Below, piece after piece: positions 6,984-17,100 of a stretch of 64,000 nt of DNA. The position numbers were made by a program, and so were the translations under genes. The stretch comes from a virus. The notes below the pieces were generated by a model. That model was not told the origin of the DNA, ran no database searches, and saw nothing but the letters and a program-made list of their open reading frames with translations. The DNA lies in the IMG/VR virus record IMGVR_UViG_3300027763_002499, positions 1 to 64,000 of that record; one strand, 5' to 3'. Within the stretch, counting starts at the first letter, position 1. Each line of letters begins with the position of its first letter.

Positions 6984-7199
6984 TTATTTGGTTAAACCAA
7001 ACATGCTAAACGCTGGCTTGGCAAAGGCACCAAATGCTTTTAGGTTTGCTTGGAACTGCTCAGTAGCAGATTCTGCTAAACTGGCGTTGGCCTTGGCTAG
7101 TGCCTGGGCATAATCAGTTGTGGCTGTTGCAACTTGTGCAACCAACTCTTTTGTCAACTGTTGATTTGATTCGATTGTTTTTGTAATTTCTGTAAACAT
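6984..7199 (-). CDS. phasin-like small helical protein
   Basis: 71 residues, almost entirely amphipathic helix, Ala/Lys/Gln-rich, with the pattern NQQLTKELVAQVATATTDYA typical of phasin-type proteins that coat polyhydroxyalkanoate granules or bind membranes. It is about half the length of bacterial phasins. AAGGAG precedes the start, and it has its own promoter with duplicated elements. If it is a true phasin, the host probably makes PHA. The assignment is by composition and pattern only. Confidence 0.45.
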   Translation of the reverse strand: MFTEITKTIESNQQLTKELVAQVATATTDYAQALAKANASLAESATEQFQANLKAFGAFAKPAFSMFGLTK

Positions 7200-7242
7200 G
7201 CTTATTCTCCTTTAATGTTAAGCGAGTATTCTGATAGCCTCT

Positions 7243-7314
7243 TATGAGCACTACCACTAGTAGAAACACTATCAGTGTTTTCACTAGTATAACACTATAT
7301 ATGTTGCGGCGCAA
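7243..7314 (-). promoter_or_regulatory. promoter of phasin-like gene with a direct repeat
   Basis: TTGCGC (7309-7314), 17-bp spacer, TATACT (7286-7291). The -10 region lies in ATAGTGTTATACTAGTG, and a near copy, ATAGTGTTTCTACTAGTG, follows downstream. Two such units around the transcription start look like an operator for a dimeric regulator. Confidence 0.55.
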
Positions 7315-7351
7315 CATCATTCAAACCCGTTTTAACGAGTTTTACAGGAGT

Positions 7352-8365
7352 TTAGTGACCATTCACTAATTTTGCAAATTCACCACTGGCCAAGTTCTTG
7401 CCCTTGCTTTCACATTGAATATCAAACCACTGGCTAAAACCAGCGGCCCAGTCATTAACTGCTGAATTCCAGTAAAAGTCTGAGTGTGCTCTAAGCTTTT
7501 GCTTTTTGTAGCCTAGTGCCAGGAGATTGGCCATGGATGGGAGGACATCTCGGGCATGGCCAACGAGTACATCTTCGCGAGAAACACTGTAATGGCAAGC
7601 AGGACGCACACCACGCCAACTATCGATAACACGTTTAACACGGTCATCACCAGGCTGTATATATTCACCCGAGTTAATCCAATGATGGTGTATGTCAAGT
7701 ACAATTGGGCAGATATCAGCCAGTTGTAAACAGGTTTCAAGATTGTGTGAGTTTTCTTCATTTTCTATAGTTATGCAGTTACGGGCCTCAGGTGACAACC
7801 GATTATATACTCGGCGAATTCCGTCAGGCCCTTGTTGACCGGAAATGTGTACATTGATCTTAAAATCTTGAAAGGTTTGACCATAACCCATCCAGCGAGC
7901 CAGATCAGCATGATATTCAAATTCTAAAATACTGCGCTCTACAATGCCTTCATTGGCACTGGCTAACACACAAAACTGTCCAGGGTGAAAGCTCAGACGT
8001 ACACCCAGTCTACGTGCGGCCTCACCAACTGGAGCAAAGATTCTAGCACAATGGTCCTGTACATCTGCTTGTTTCCAAAAAGGAATCCAGTCTTCATGTG
8101 TGTAGCCTTGTAGCATTTCTGAACCCAGACGTACCATGCGTCTATGTTCTGGTAAGGTGGCCACACGTTCTACCAACAGCAAAGCCGCCCGAGCATTATG
8201 ATTCATAATGTCCCACTGACGCTGTTCAGCTTCCGACTTGTGTTCACGTAACCAGCGCATGGTAGTACTACGTCCGTTTAAGTCTCGATCCACTGCTGAG
8301 GGTTTTAGGCCAGCAACTTCGCTAGGATCATTGATCCACTTGCAACAAAAACCTACTCGACCCAT
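7352..8365 (-). CDS. uvsE: UV-damage endonuclease UvdE/UVDE
   Basis: 337 residues from the ATG at 8365, chosen for the TAGGAG site 6-7 nt upstream. It shows the UVDE blocks in order: RVGFCCKW at the N-terminus, LSFHPGQFCVLAS, INVHISG, ITIENEE, VLDIHHHW and a C-terminal AHSDFYWN. These supply the His/Glu/Asp metal ligands of the TIM barrel. The enzyme nicks DNA 5' of UV photoproducts and would start repair independently of UvrABC, useful to a phage in sunlit water. Full length for the family. Confidence 0.9.
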   Translation of the reverse strand: MGRVGFCCKWINDPSEVAGLKPSAVDRDLNGRSTTMRWLREHKSEAEQRQWDIMNHNARAALLLVERVATLPEHRRMVRLGSEMLQGYTHEDWIPFWKQADVQDHCARIFAPVGEAARRLGVRLSFHPGQFCVLASANEGIVERSILEFEYHADLARWMGYGQTFQDFKINVHISGQQGPDGIRRVYNRLSPEARNCITIENEENSHNLETCLQLADICPIVLDIHHHWINSGEYIQPGDDRVKRVIDSWRGVRPACHYSVSREDVLVGHARDVLPSMANLLALGYKKQKLRAHSDFYWNSAVNDWAAGFSQWFDIQCESKGKNLASGEFAKLVNGH

Positions 8366-8373
8366 AATGGCTC

Positions 8374-8565
8374 CTACCAATGACGTATTACGTTAGCACA
8401 AATAAAGAAACATGTAATTACATGTATTATAACCCAAAATGTCTTTAAGGTCAAGGCAATTCTGGCTTCTTTTCTTGTCAAGATGGGCACATCGGGCCTA
8501 TCCTCATCTGTATGTCCCATTAAATGACCAGTGGCTCTGGCCCAAATTTTTTCTAAACTATTCAT
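8374..8565 (-). CDS. small membrane protein
   Basis: 63 residues. The soluble N-terminus ends in DEDRPDVPILTRKEARIAL, followed by one transmembrane helix (FWVIIHVITCFFICANVI) and a short basic tail. Probably an inner-membrane protein. The start has no obvious Shine-Dalgarno. It ends just before the UvdE gene. Confidence 0.6.
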   Translation of the reverse strand: MNSLEKIWARATGHLMGHTDEDRPDVPILTRKEARIALTLKTFWVIIHVITCFFICANVIRHW

Positions 8566-8792
8566 AAAAATAATGCCACGAAGCAGGGGAAACGAAAATA
8601 GTCAAATATCAAACGTCAAACATCTAGAATCAAACATACGCTTTTTGCTCAGATATACGATCAAACATCACTTTAATTATTTTATATCTGAGCAAAGCTG
8701 GATGAGTTAGTTTTCAAGACTAATTCAGTACTTGTGCATCGCATGAAGCGATACTATTATTTTCGCCTTTGCCCTGGACCAAGTGTGGCGGC
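8566..8792. other. non-coding region with 7-bp repeats and three hairpins
   Basis: No gene is seen here. It contains five consecutive 7-mers (8602-8636: TCAAATA, TCAAACG, TCAAACA, TCTAGAA, TCAAACA). A 14-bp perfect inverted repeat follows (8644-8657 with 8683-8696), then a 9-bp hairpin with one wobble pair (8703-8727) and a 5-bp hairpin (8738-8752). It could be a structured RNA, a protein-binding iteron region or a regulatory element. Confidence 0.6.
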
Positions 8793-9371
8793 TTAGTCTA
8801 GCCCAAGTTCAGACAGCACAAGTGCTACCTGTTCGGGTACTTCAATTTCTGTGCGGACATTGATACCGACCATTTCGTCCTTGATTTTGCGACGTCGACG
8901 ACGTATTGTTTCTAATTCTTTCTTTGCTGTTGCAATAGATTCAGCTGGCACAACGTTAACGTCAAGACTGTAATCACGACCGTAAATGCTAACTCGTTCG
9001 TTGTTGCTGTTGGCTTTTCGACTTTCAATTTCTGCGGCCAGCGCATCCAAGTTAGGACGAACCACAGCTTCACTAAATGCTTTTAAACGGGCCTCTGCAC
9101 TGGCCAACATTGCTTCTTCGGCAAGGTAATCTGTAATACCAACTTCTGCGTTCTTTTTAGCCACTACAGCACGTAAGAACTTGTTTGCGTTAAGCAACCG
9201 ACCAGCTTGTGCATGGTTTGTTTTTACCTTTGCCAGTTGTTCTTCTAAACGTGCAACAACATCTGTTTCAAACAAGCTGATTTTTACAGTTGTTTCTTCT
9301 GTGCCAAGACGTTTGATTTCGTCGGTGATGGTTTGCTGAACCACACTGGCCTTGCGTAGATTGATTTTCAT
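8793..9371 (-). CDS. hypothetical coiled-coil protein
   Basis: 192 residues, mostly helical with long Glu/Lys/Ala runs (LEEQLAKVKTNHAQAGRLLN, KKELETIRRRRRKIKDEM), predicted coiled coil. No catalytic motif. It has its own promoter and an AAGGAA site. A cytoplasmic structural or DNA-associated role is possible, but nothing in the sequence decides it. Confidence 0.7.
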   Translation of the reverse strand: MKINLRKASVVQQTITDEIKRLGTEETTVKISLFETDVVARLEEQLAKVKTNHAQAGRLLNANKFLRAVVAKKNAEVGITDYLAEEAMLASAEARLKAFSEAVVRPNLDALAAEIESRKANSNNERVSIYGRDYSLDVNVVPAESIATAKKELETIRRRRRKIKDEMVGINVRTEIEVPEQVALVLSELGLD

Positions 9372-9404
9372 GGGATTCCTTAGAAGTTTAAGTGTCTATG
9401 TGTT

Positions 9405-9433
9405 AGTATAACACCATCACTCATCATCGTCAA
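9405..9433 (-). promoter_or_regulatory. sigma70-type promoter
   Basis: TTGACG (9428-9433), 17-bp spacer, TATACT (9405-9410). The -35 box lies inside the end of the thioesterase-like gene. Confidence 0.75.
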
Positions 9434-9869
9434 GTACTTCTGGCAATTTTGGTAAGATATATTGAGCAGATATTTTTAACAAGGGCAAGCCCAATGGATC
9501 GTTGGCGTTGACACGGCCCACAATGTCAAATTCCAATCCATTATTGCTGGCAATATCAACTGTGGCAAATATCCAGCGAGGTATATTTGCTGTATGCATA
9601 AGTTTAATATCCAATTGTGCGGCCATAGGATATCTTTTATATTGGTTAAAAACTGTTTCTAATATTGCATGGTCCAACAATGACAAAATGGCTCCGTTGT
9701 GTATGGAGCCAAGTTGATTCTTGTGAAATTGGTTGCTGAACCAGGCAAAACTGCCAGACATTTCATCAATCTTATACCATAATGGCATAATGTTGCCAAT
9801 GAAATCTTGACGCTTTGTTCCCCTATATGTGTACCCAAGAAGTTCAAATGCCCCGGGAGTATATTTCAT
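9417..9869 (-). CDS. hotdog-fold thioesterase-like protein
   Basis: 150 residues. LGSIHNGAILSLLDHAILET near residues 53-72 matches the helix-start pattern (H-x-G-x...-L-x-D) of PaaI-type acyl-CoA thioesterases, and the following segment alternates beta strands as in a hotdog fold. It would hydrolyse or bind an acyl thioester. It is coupled to the end of the tail-fibre gene by an ATGA overlap, unusual company for a metabolic enzyme. Residues are compatible with activity but not proof of it. Confidence 0.5.
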   Translation of the reverse strand: MKYTPGAFELLGYTYRGTKRQDFIGNIMPLWYKIDEMSGSFAWFSNQFHKNQLGSIHNGAILSLLDHAILETVFNQYKRYPMAAQLDIKLMHTANIPRWIFATVDIASNNGLEFDIVGRVNANDPLGLPLLKISAQYILPKLPEVLDDDE

Positions 9870-11710
9870 GACCAGGAAGTTGTGCCGGAGATTTTAACCC
9901 AGATAAACGCATTGCCATCTGTGTAATCAGCATTGCAAATGTATAAATCAACACCATCAATGGAATAATCTCCACGTTTGTTAATGCTTGAACCATTAGG
10001 ACTGCTGGGTTTGTCAACCAAGCGTGTAGGAGTTGTGATAATACCAGTGTCTTCATTATAACTAATGCCACCTGTAGCACTTATTGAATGGCGGGCACGA
10101 GTTTGTGTAAAGTACAAGTTTGTTGTTCCGCCTTCGGGAATGTCAGCAGTACTTGGTTTGCTGGTTAGGTCTGCATAACTACCACTACGAGCAACTGAGG
10201 CTATATTAAGGTCAGGTTGATCGGCCAGGCTGTTATAGCTTCCGTTGAACAGAGTAGGTTTGTCCAGTAAATCATTATAACTACCACTTGTAGCAACTGT
10301 AGCAAAGCCAATGTTGCTTGTTTCTACACCATTTACAGAACTACCTGTAAATACAACATCCTCACCTGTAATTGTACTAGAATTAAAATCACTAACGCTT
10401 AATTTATCGTTAACATCTGCGGTAATTGTTGTTATAATTTCCACAGCATCGGCTATATCTGCAAGCTGTATGTTTACCCAATTTTGTGTTGCAACTTCTA
10501 ACACAGCCAATCTGTAATCAACCAAGGCATCTGAGTAGTATTTTTTACCACCAATTGCTGTACTTTCGGTTATATCATCAGTTGTAAGTCCCGACAGCGC
10601 AGATATAACTCGTGCGTTTGTAAAGTACAAGTTATTGGTGCCTTCTGTTAAGATATCAGTGGTCCTTGTCTCTAAAAACTCAGCAACTCTTTGATTTGTA
10701 TAATATTTGTTAGTGCCTTCGGTAATGTTAGTGGTTGTTGACCAATCTGGCCTGTTTGTTAAGTCGGTGTAGCTACCACTGAATAATTCTGGTCTGTTTG
10801 TTAAGTCGGTGTAGCTACCACTGAATAATTCTGGTTTACTTATTAAGTCTCCATAACGTCCACTGAATGCAACAGCTGACAAGTTTTCCAATGAATAACC
10901 ATAATTGTCCAGCATTGTGCCGCTGAAATCATCAACTGAATTGGTAACATCACCCCCATCTATATTGGTCGGGTCGTAGCTGTTGATAGCATTGTCAACA
11001 TATTCTTTTGTAACAGCTTGTTTGTTTGCTGTGATTTCTGAATTTAAATATACTGCATCAAACGTTGGCGCTAAATCATAGCTGATAACACCAGTTGAAT
11101 TATCATAACTCAGAAAAGATCCAAATGTACTAATTGCGTCACGTACTTTAGCATCTGTGTAATATTTGTTTGAGCCTTCGGCGATGTCTGTTGTAGTTAA
11201 TGTGACACTGCCAGATTTACTGTTAACAGAGGTAACACCGCCAACCACTGTGATTACACCAGTGGTGCTGTTATAAGAACCAGCACCTTCAACAGTTATG
11301 GCACTACGAGCACGACTATCTGTATAAAACTTATTTGTACCTTCGCTTAGATTTGTAGTGGTTTTGGTTGCAAACTGGGTGCTGAATAATGTATTAAAAT
11401 CGGCGGCCGAAACCTTTTGATTTATTTGTGCAATTATACTTGCGGCAAAATTTGGGTCATTTCCAATGGCAGTTGCTAACTCTTTTAATGTATCTAATAT
11501 AGTTGGAGCACCGTTTATAAGTGAGTTAACTGCTGAACTGATAGCCAGATTGACGTAGGTTTTATCTGCTAAATCTCTGTCTGATGTAACAGCATCAAAT
11601 AGTAAGTCGGCAGTGGTCTTTAGTGTTAGCCCAGATTGAAGCAAGATAAGTGAATCTTCTGTTCCAACACTACTGGCTGGGTTTAATTGGGAAATTTTTA
11701 CTATTGACAT
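9866..11710 (-). CDS. tail-fibre-like protein with EGTNKYYT repeats
   Basis: 614 residues, rich in Thr/Ser/Asn/Gly. It carries the repeated motif E-G-T-N-K-Y-Y-T-x-x-R/K-V/A-R and SGSYxDLTxxP units, including two almost identical 14-residue copies. These modules occur in trimeric tail fibres and also in the 14102-17236 product. The N-terminus (ISQLNPASSVGTEDSLILLQ) looks like a virion-attachment region. Probably part of the host-recognition apparatus. It is the last fibre gene of the structural operon. Confidence 0.75.
   Translation of the reverse strand: MSIVKISQLNPASSVGTEDSLILLQSGLTLKTTADLLFDAVTSDRDLADKTYVNLAISSAVNSLINGAPTILDTLKELATAIGNDPNFAASIIAQINQKVSAADFNTLFSTQFATKTTTNLSEGTNKFYTDSRARSAITVEGAGSYNSTTGVITVVGGVTSVNSKSGSVTLTTTDIAEGSNKYYTDAKVRDAISTFGSFLSYDNSTGVISYDLAPTFDAVYLNSEITANKQAVTKEYVDNAINSYDPTNIDGGDVTNSVDDFSGTMLDNYGYSLENLSAVAFSGRYGDLISKPELFSGSYTDLTNRPELFSGSYTDLTNRPDWSTTTNITEGTNKYYTNQRVAEFLETRTTDILTEGTNNLYFTNARVISALSGLTTDDITESTAIGGKKYYSDALVDYRLAVLEVATQNWVNIQLADIADAVEIITTITADVNDKLSVSDFNSSTITGEDVVFTGSSVNGVETSNIGFATVATSGSYNDLLDKPTLFNGSYNSLADQPDLNIASVARSGSYADLTSKPSTADIPEGGTTNLYFTQTRARHSISATGGISYNEDTGIITTPTRLVDKPSSPNGSSINKRGDYSIDGVDLYICNADYTDGNAFIWVKISGTTSWS
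10746..10829. repeat. 2 x 42-bp tandem repeat inside fibre gene
   Basis: Two copies of a 42-bp unit (one base different) encode the 14-residue fibre repeat. A third degenerate copy follows. It is in frame, so unit number could change by recombination without breaking the gene. Confidence 0.85.
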
Positions 11711-11711
11711 T

Positions 11712-12107
11712 TTATGCTATTATCCTTGTTAGAGTCACATGAATTGTATAATTGGTTAATGTACCTGTGTCAACACAATTAATGTTTAACGTTGAACCGT
11801 CGCATGTTAACTCAATGTCTGCTGAAAACTCTTCTTGGAACACATCTTCGATTTCTGTAACTGTAGTATTATTTATTGTGCCTCTTAGCTGTTTAGCAAC
11901 AATATCTCCTGCAACATTTTTTGCAATAACTCGCAAGTCATAGAATTCTATTCCTGCTACTTCTACTGGGTTGCCTTGTTTATCAAGCGCAAAAGAATCA
12001 CTGCTATTACATGTGGCTGTTAGTACAATGTTTCTTGTCTCTGCCCCACCAACACCAATTGAAAATTCGCTTGAGGTAGTACCGGCTGTATTATTAAATG
12101 TTTTCAT
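11712..12107 (-). CDS. hypothetical structural protein
   Basis: 131 residues, beta-rich (NIVLTATCNSSDSFALDKQG, TIHVTLTRIIA). It lies between two fibre-type genes and is tightly packed with both, so it is probably a small virion or fibre-associated protein. No domain recognised. Confidence 0.65.
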   Translation of the reverse strand: MKTFNNTAGTTSSEFSIGVGGAETRNIVLTATCNSSDSFALDKQGNPVEVAGIEFYDLRVIAKNVAGDIVAKQLRGTINNTTVTEIEDVFQEEFSADIELTCDGSTLNINCVDTGTLTNYTIHVTLTRIIA

Positions 12108-14092
12108 TATATGTAAGATACCTCAACTCTGATATTTCCACTAGCTGTGTTGCTTGGGATATTTACAACAACATCTTGTCTTGAACTGGTAATTAAATCT
12201 GAATCAACCACATAAGTTCCTGTCTTGCTTGCACCATGTTGACTGTACTGCCAAACAGTATTAGCACCAACATCAATGGTAAAGTCTGGGGCATTAACTA
12301 AATCTTGTAGTACAGTTACACTTACATTTAAGATTCTTCGATCTTCGCTTACTGTACCAATTGTGGTTGTTGCACCCGGTAAGGCAACAACTTCTTTGAT
12401 TGTTCTAGCATCAACAGCAACACTGCGTTCTCCACCAACTTTGGTCCATTGTTGACCATCATATGTAAATGTAGCCCATTCGCCGTTGCCATCGTCAATT
12501 ACGTAACATTGATCACCGACCAACGAATTTAGTGCGTCTCGGGCAGTCGTGTTGGCCACTACCGCAGTACCGCTTGATCTGATACCTTGTTCAATGTTTA
12601 GTCCTAACGCATAACGTCCGTTTTGACCACTTAATACACCTGCTGTATCTAAGAAATTACCAGCAAAGTCTCTGATAGTTAGCGGGCCACCATCGGCGCG
12701 AATTAGACGCAATGCTGATGTTGTTGTATTTGCAGGCGTTATAGTTGGCAAGCTAGATGTAGAACCTGTACCAGCAAAGTTATTGCCATTGGTATCAGCT
12801 GTGATGTTAACAATAGTAATTGAGCCGCCGGCATTATTTCTAAGTTTAATATCGCTACCGTTGACTACACTGGCAACAATATCTGTGATTTTTGCCGCAT
12901 TAATATCCGAGACCATATCGTTTACGTCTGCAACACTTGGATCTCCATATGCTGCCGCTCCGCTTGTGGTTGTTGTAAAGTTAACAGTTGTTCCATTGAT
13001 ACTTGCGCTAAACGGGGTGTAACCAGCAATAATACCATAAGCACTACCCTGACCAGCAATATCGCTTACTACTTCTTTGGCAGCACCAACCTTGACTGCT
13101 GTAACCTTATGATTAGGTGTTTCTGCATTAATTAATTCTACAGCTTCGGTTACACCATATGTACCTGTGCCACTGGACAATGTTATTTGAATTCTATTAA
13201 TTTCTACTACATCGCCATCAGTTCCTTGAGGGTCTATGCCTGTACCTGTAGTTGATGTAGGAATAGCATAAGCAATTTTCATGTAAATGGGACGACGACT
13301 GTTGTCGTTGGTTGTTAAATCACCTGTACCATCTAAACTAGGATATATGTAATCTCCTACACTGCCAGGAAGTCCTGGCACAAAGTCAATAATACCATTG
13401 GCAGGACGCAGTATGAATTGATCAGGTCCAGGTCCCGGATAAACCACAGTACCAATGAACCTTCCAATATTGTTTGCATTACTTAAAGCAAAATCTTCAT
13501 TCTCAATACAAACAGCGTCACCTTGCTCAAAACCATGATTTTTTGTTTCTAACAAATAATTTGTCAGTGGGTTCATGTATTGGAACCTACTCATCACATT
13601 GGTAAAAAAGTCAGCACTAGCTTCACCTGGCAATGGGTCCAACATAGGGAAACCTAGTTCATTAATTTGGAAGAAGATGACAGGCCCCGGCGTACTGAAT
13701 AAACCAAAACCCGCAGGATCTCTAAATGTATTATAACGTAATCTATCTTCAACAATTGCTACAACTTCTGAATTGGTTTTAGAAATAACGCTGGTAATTT
13801 GTAAAACTTTACCATCACTGGCACCGGCCACAAAATCACCAACCTCAATGTCTTGTGCGTCAAACTTAAAAGGAGTACGTGTTAAATTACTACCATGCAC
13901 TTTTTCCGATACAGTAAAAGAAACTTCCCAGCGATAATATCTAGGATTAAGACCACCACTCCAATAAGGGTCATCGGCGCTGTTGGCATACGGCCAAAGA
14001 CTCAATGGTGTAACCGAATCGGCTGTACCAGAAAGTACTTTGGCGGGCTTGTTTAACCCAATAAAACTAGTTTTCCAAGCATTGATAGTCAT
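12107..14092 (-). CDS. large structural protein, tail/fibre region
   Basis: 661 residues, Gly/Thr/Asn-rich, predicted beta. Near residue 530 it has TARDALNSLVGDQCYVIDDG then EWATFTYDGQQWTKVGG, a module seen in structural proteins of T4-like marine and freshwater phages. An AAAGGT site precedes the start. Probably a baseplate or fibre component; the exact part cannot be named. Confidence 0.65.
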   Translation of the reverse strand: MTINAWKTSFIGLNKPAKVLSGTADSVTPLSLWPYANSADDPYWSGGLNPRYYRWEVSFTVSEKVHGSNLTRTPFKFDAQDIEVGDFVAGASDGKVLQITSVISKTNSEVVAIVEDRLRYNTFRDPAGFGLFSTPGPVIFFQINELGFPMLDPLPGEASADFFTNVMSRFQYMNPLTNYLLETKNHGFEQGDAVCIENEDFALSNANNIGRFIGTVVYPGPGPDQFILRPANGIIDFVPGLPGSVGDYIYPSLDGTGDLTTNDNSRRPIYMKIAYAIPTSTTGTGIDPQGTDGDVVEINRIQITLSSGTGTYGVTEAVELINAETPNHKVTAVKVGAAKEVVSDIAGQGSAYGIIAGYTPFSASINGTTVNFTTTTSGAAAYGDPSVADVNDMVSDINAAKITDIVASVVNGSDIKLRNNAGGSITIVNITADTNGNNFAGTGSTSSLPTITPANTTTSALRLIRADGGPLTIRDFAGNFLDTAGVLSGQNGRYALGLNIEQGIRSSGTAVVANTTARDALNSLVGDQCYVIDDGNGEWATFTYDGQQWTKVGGERSVAVDARTIKEVVALPGATTTIGTVSEDRRILNVSVTVLQDLVNAPDFTIDVGANTVWQYSQHGASKTGTYVVDSDLITSSRQDVVVNIPSNTASGNIRVEVSYI

Positions 14093-14101
14093 TTTTTACC
14101 T

Positions 14102-17100
14102 TTATACACTGCTTAGTAAGAACTGTACCACGCAATGTGTTGTTTGTCCAACTCCGGCACTAGCACCTGTTACAGATTTAGGTAAACCTATAGTCATTGT
14201 ATTAACAGCAGGATCAAATGCACTAAATGCACTTGGACTTCCCGAAGATCCGCCGCCTACTAAGGTTCTACCTGCTGTAAATGTACTTGTTACACTAGTT
14301 AAAACATATGAGTTTGTTGCTCTTTGATAAGAATACACTTGTGTATTTAATGGAGCACATACGCTACCTGTAAATGTAAATGTTACTGTAGCAACCGTTG
14401 ATGTTGCAGTAGCAATAACTGCACTAATACCACCATTCAATACGTTAACACTTGATAAATTACCACTTGCATCATATTCAACTTGAACTGCGGCACGGAA
14501 TACACCAGAACTACCACCACCGCCACCACCGCTTGAACTAATAGTAGTTGGCGCCCAAGCACTACCATTCCAGGCCAGTGCTTGACCTGTTGTAGGTGTT
14601 GTGTCTGTAACATCAGCAAATGAATTTAAGTTACTTTGTCCTAAACGTGTATCAAAACGTGCATTTGTAAAGTATAAGTTAGTACCTTCGCTAACATTAC
14701 TAGTTGATGCATTTAAACTAAATGTACCAGTAGCACTGTTATAGCTCAACCCAGTACCAGCTGCCATTGCATTACGAGCAAGCGAGTCACTGAAGTATTT
14801 GTTTGTTGTACCTTGGTTTAAATTGTCCGTCGTCTTGGCTGCTAATCTATTATCCCAACGAGTGTTAGTAAAATATTGATTTGTTGAACCTTCGCTAACA
14901 TCATCAGTGTTTAAAACAACAATGCCTGTTTTAGCATTAACACTAGATACAGTACCACTACCACCAGCAACAGAACTAGGTGTCCAAGCACTACCTGTCC
15001 AGGTTAATACCTGTCCATTGGTAGGGGCTGATGTAACGGTATCAACGTCTGCCAACGCATTAATGCTCGATGCCGCAATACGTGTGTCGGCACGAGCATC
15101 AGCACGAGTGTTTGTAAAGTATAGATTGCTACCTTCAGTGATATAACTTGTGTTAGCACGATATTTGATTTGACCAGTTGTATCATCATAGCTGATCAGG
15201 CTAGTAATATTACTATCAGCAATAGAACTTAATGCTAATCTTGCTCTAGCATCGGTATAGTATTTGTTTGTACCTTCACTGATATCATTGGTTGTCACAG
15301 CATTTAATGCTGTTGTCATTGTAATGTTACCACTACCGTCAAAACTTGTTAAGCCAGTTACCTTACCACTTAAAGTTAAAGTACGAGCCGTTGTCCATTT
15401 GTTGGCCTTGTTAGCTAAATCGACTTCTAAATCATACCCGGGTTGTGTAGTATTACCAATTCCATAAACTTGTATTGTACCTGATTTATTATTGATTGTA
15501 TAACTGGTTCCTGTGGCACCTGTGGCACCTACGTCGCCTCGGTCGCCCTTGATACCCTGGGCACCTGTGGCACCTGTGGCACCTGTACTACCCTGTGGTC
15601 CAACCACATAACCTGCATTGATTGTTGTGCCGTCAGTTAGCGTAACCTGTAAGTATCCACCACTATCAACAACAACGCCACCGGCAGCTACACTACGACC
15701 AGCTGGGCCTTGGCTACCTTGTGGACCCTGTGGACCAACTATGCTACCTGCATTTAATTGACTAGCATCGTCTAGTGTAATAATTAAATTACCATTATCA
15801 ACTACAGCTTGTGCTACACTGATACCGCGATCACCTTTTGCGCCTTGGGCACCTGTATTACCAGTGGTACCCTGCTGACCTTGTGGTCCAATTACGCTAC
15901 CAGCATCAATTGTTGTGCTGTCTGTTTTTGTAATAATTAATCGACCGCTTCCGTTAACTAAAGCAGAGTTAAATCCAACGCCTGTTTGTCCTGTTTGTCC
16001 TGTTGCACCAGTATCGCCTTTGGCACCCGTGGCACCCGCGGCACCTTGCGGACCAACTACACTACCCACATTAATTGTTGTGTTATCTTGTTTGGTTAAA
16101 ACTAGTTCGCCACTGCCATTAACTGCGGCAGATTTAATACCTGATACATTACCAGCATCAACTACTGTGTTGTCACTTAATGTTAATTGTAAACGACCAC
16201 TTAATGTTACGGTAGCGGCACTGATTGATAAGCCTTGTAGGCCTTGAATACCAGTATCACCCTTATCGCCTTTGGTACCACTGTTATTAACTGGCACCCA
16301 TGATGTACCATTCCAACCTAATATTTGTCCACTAGCAACACCGCTAGTGTCAACATCAGTTAGTGCATTTAAGTTAGTAGTTGGCGCAGGAATTGCACTG
16401 ATACTGTCGTCAACATATTTTTTAGTTGCGGCCTGTAAGTTTTGAGTTGGAGCACCCGACAATGTCAATGCACCAGTCATTGTGCCACCAGATTTTAACA
16501 ATACATCTGTGGCAAAGTTAGGGTTATCAGCAAGTGCCGCAGCCAATTCGTTTAATGTGTTTAGTAACGTTGGGGCACCATCAACAATGTTACTAATTTG
16601 ATTGTTTACATAAGTTTGTGTAGCATATCCATTTGTAGTTAAGTATGAGCTAACATCATTGATGCCAATACCACCAGAGCCGCCGCCAACTGCGCTAATA
16701 ACACCATTGTTGATAGTAATAGTTGAACCATCAACTTTAACACCACCAAGTACACTTGCACTTGCTGTTGGCAATGTGTAGCTACTGCCGCTGCCTTCAA
16801 CTGTTACATTAGCAACACCATCAACTACTTCAACAGCGGCACCACTCACAAAGTTGATGCTAGTAAAGTTTCCTCGGTTTGAAGTATTTTCGTAAATTGA
16901 AATACTGTCAAGACCGCCTGTGATGGTAGCAACGTTATTTTGTATATCTACGCTTGGTCCAACAAAGTTTAAAGTTGTTGCAGTACCGCGTACCGTACCA
17001 TCTTCCTTAACTACTATACTGCCACCAGAGCCACCACCAGAGCCACCACCTATTCCAGACAGACTAATTTTTAGTTTACCAGTGGTATCATCGTATGATG

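Noticed and set aside
8602-8636. 7-bp repeats as a CRISPR or telomere-like array
   Set aside because: Units are too short and contiguous for CRISPR, and too few and divergent for a telomere-like run.
15915-16247. Long plus-strand frame opposite the collagen-like fibre (also 12783-13022, 16920-17243, 46338-46991)
   Set aside because: They are Pro/Leu/Val-rich mirror frames of a repetitive or GC-biased minus-strand gene, with no ribosome site and no domain.
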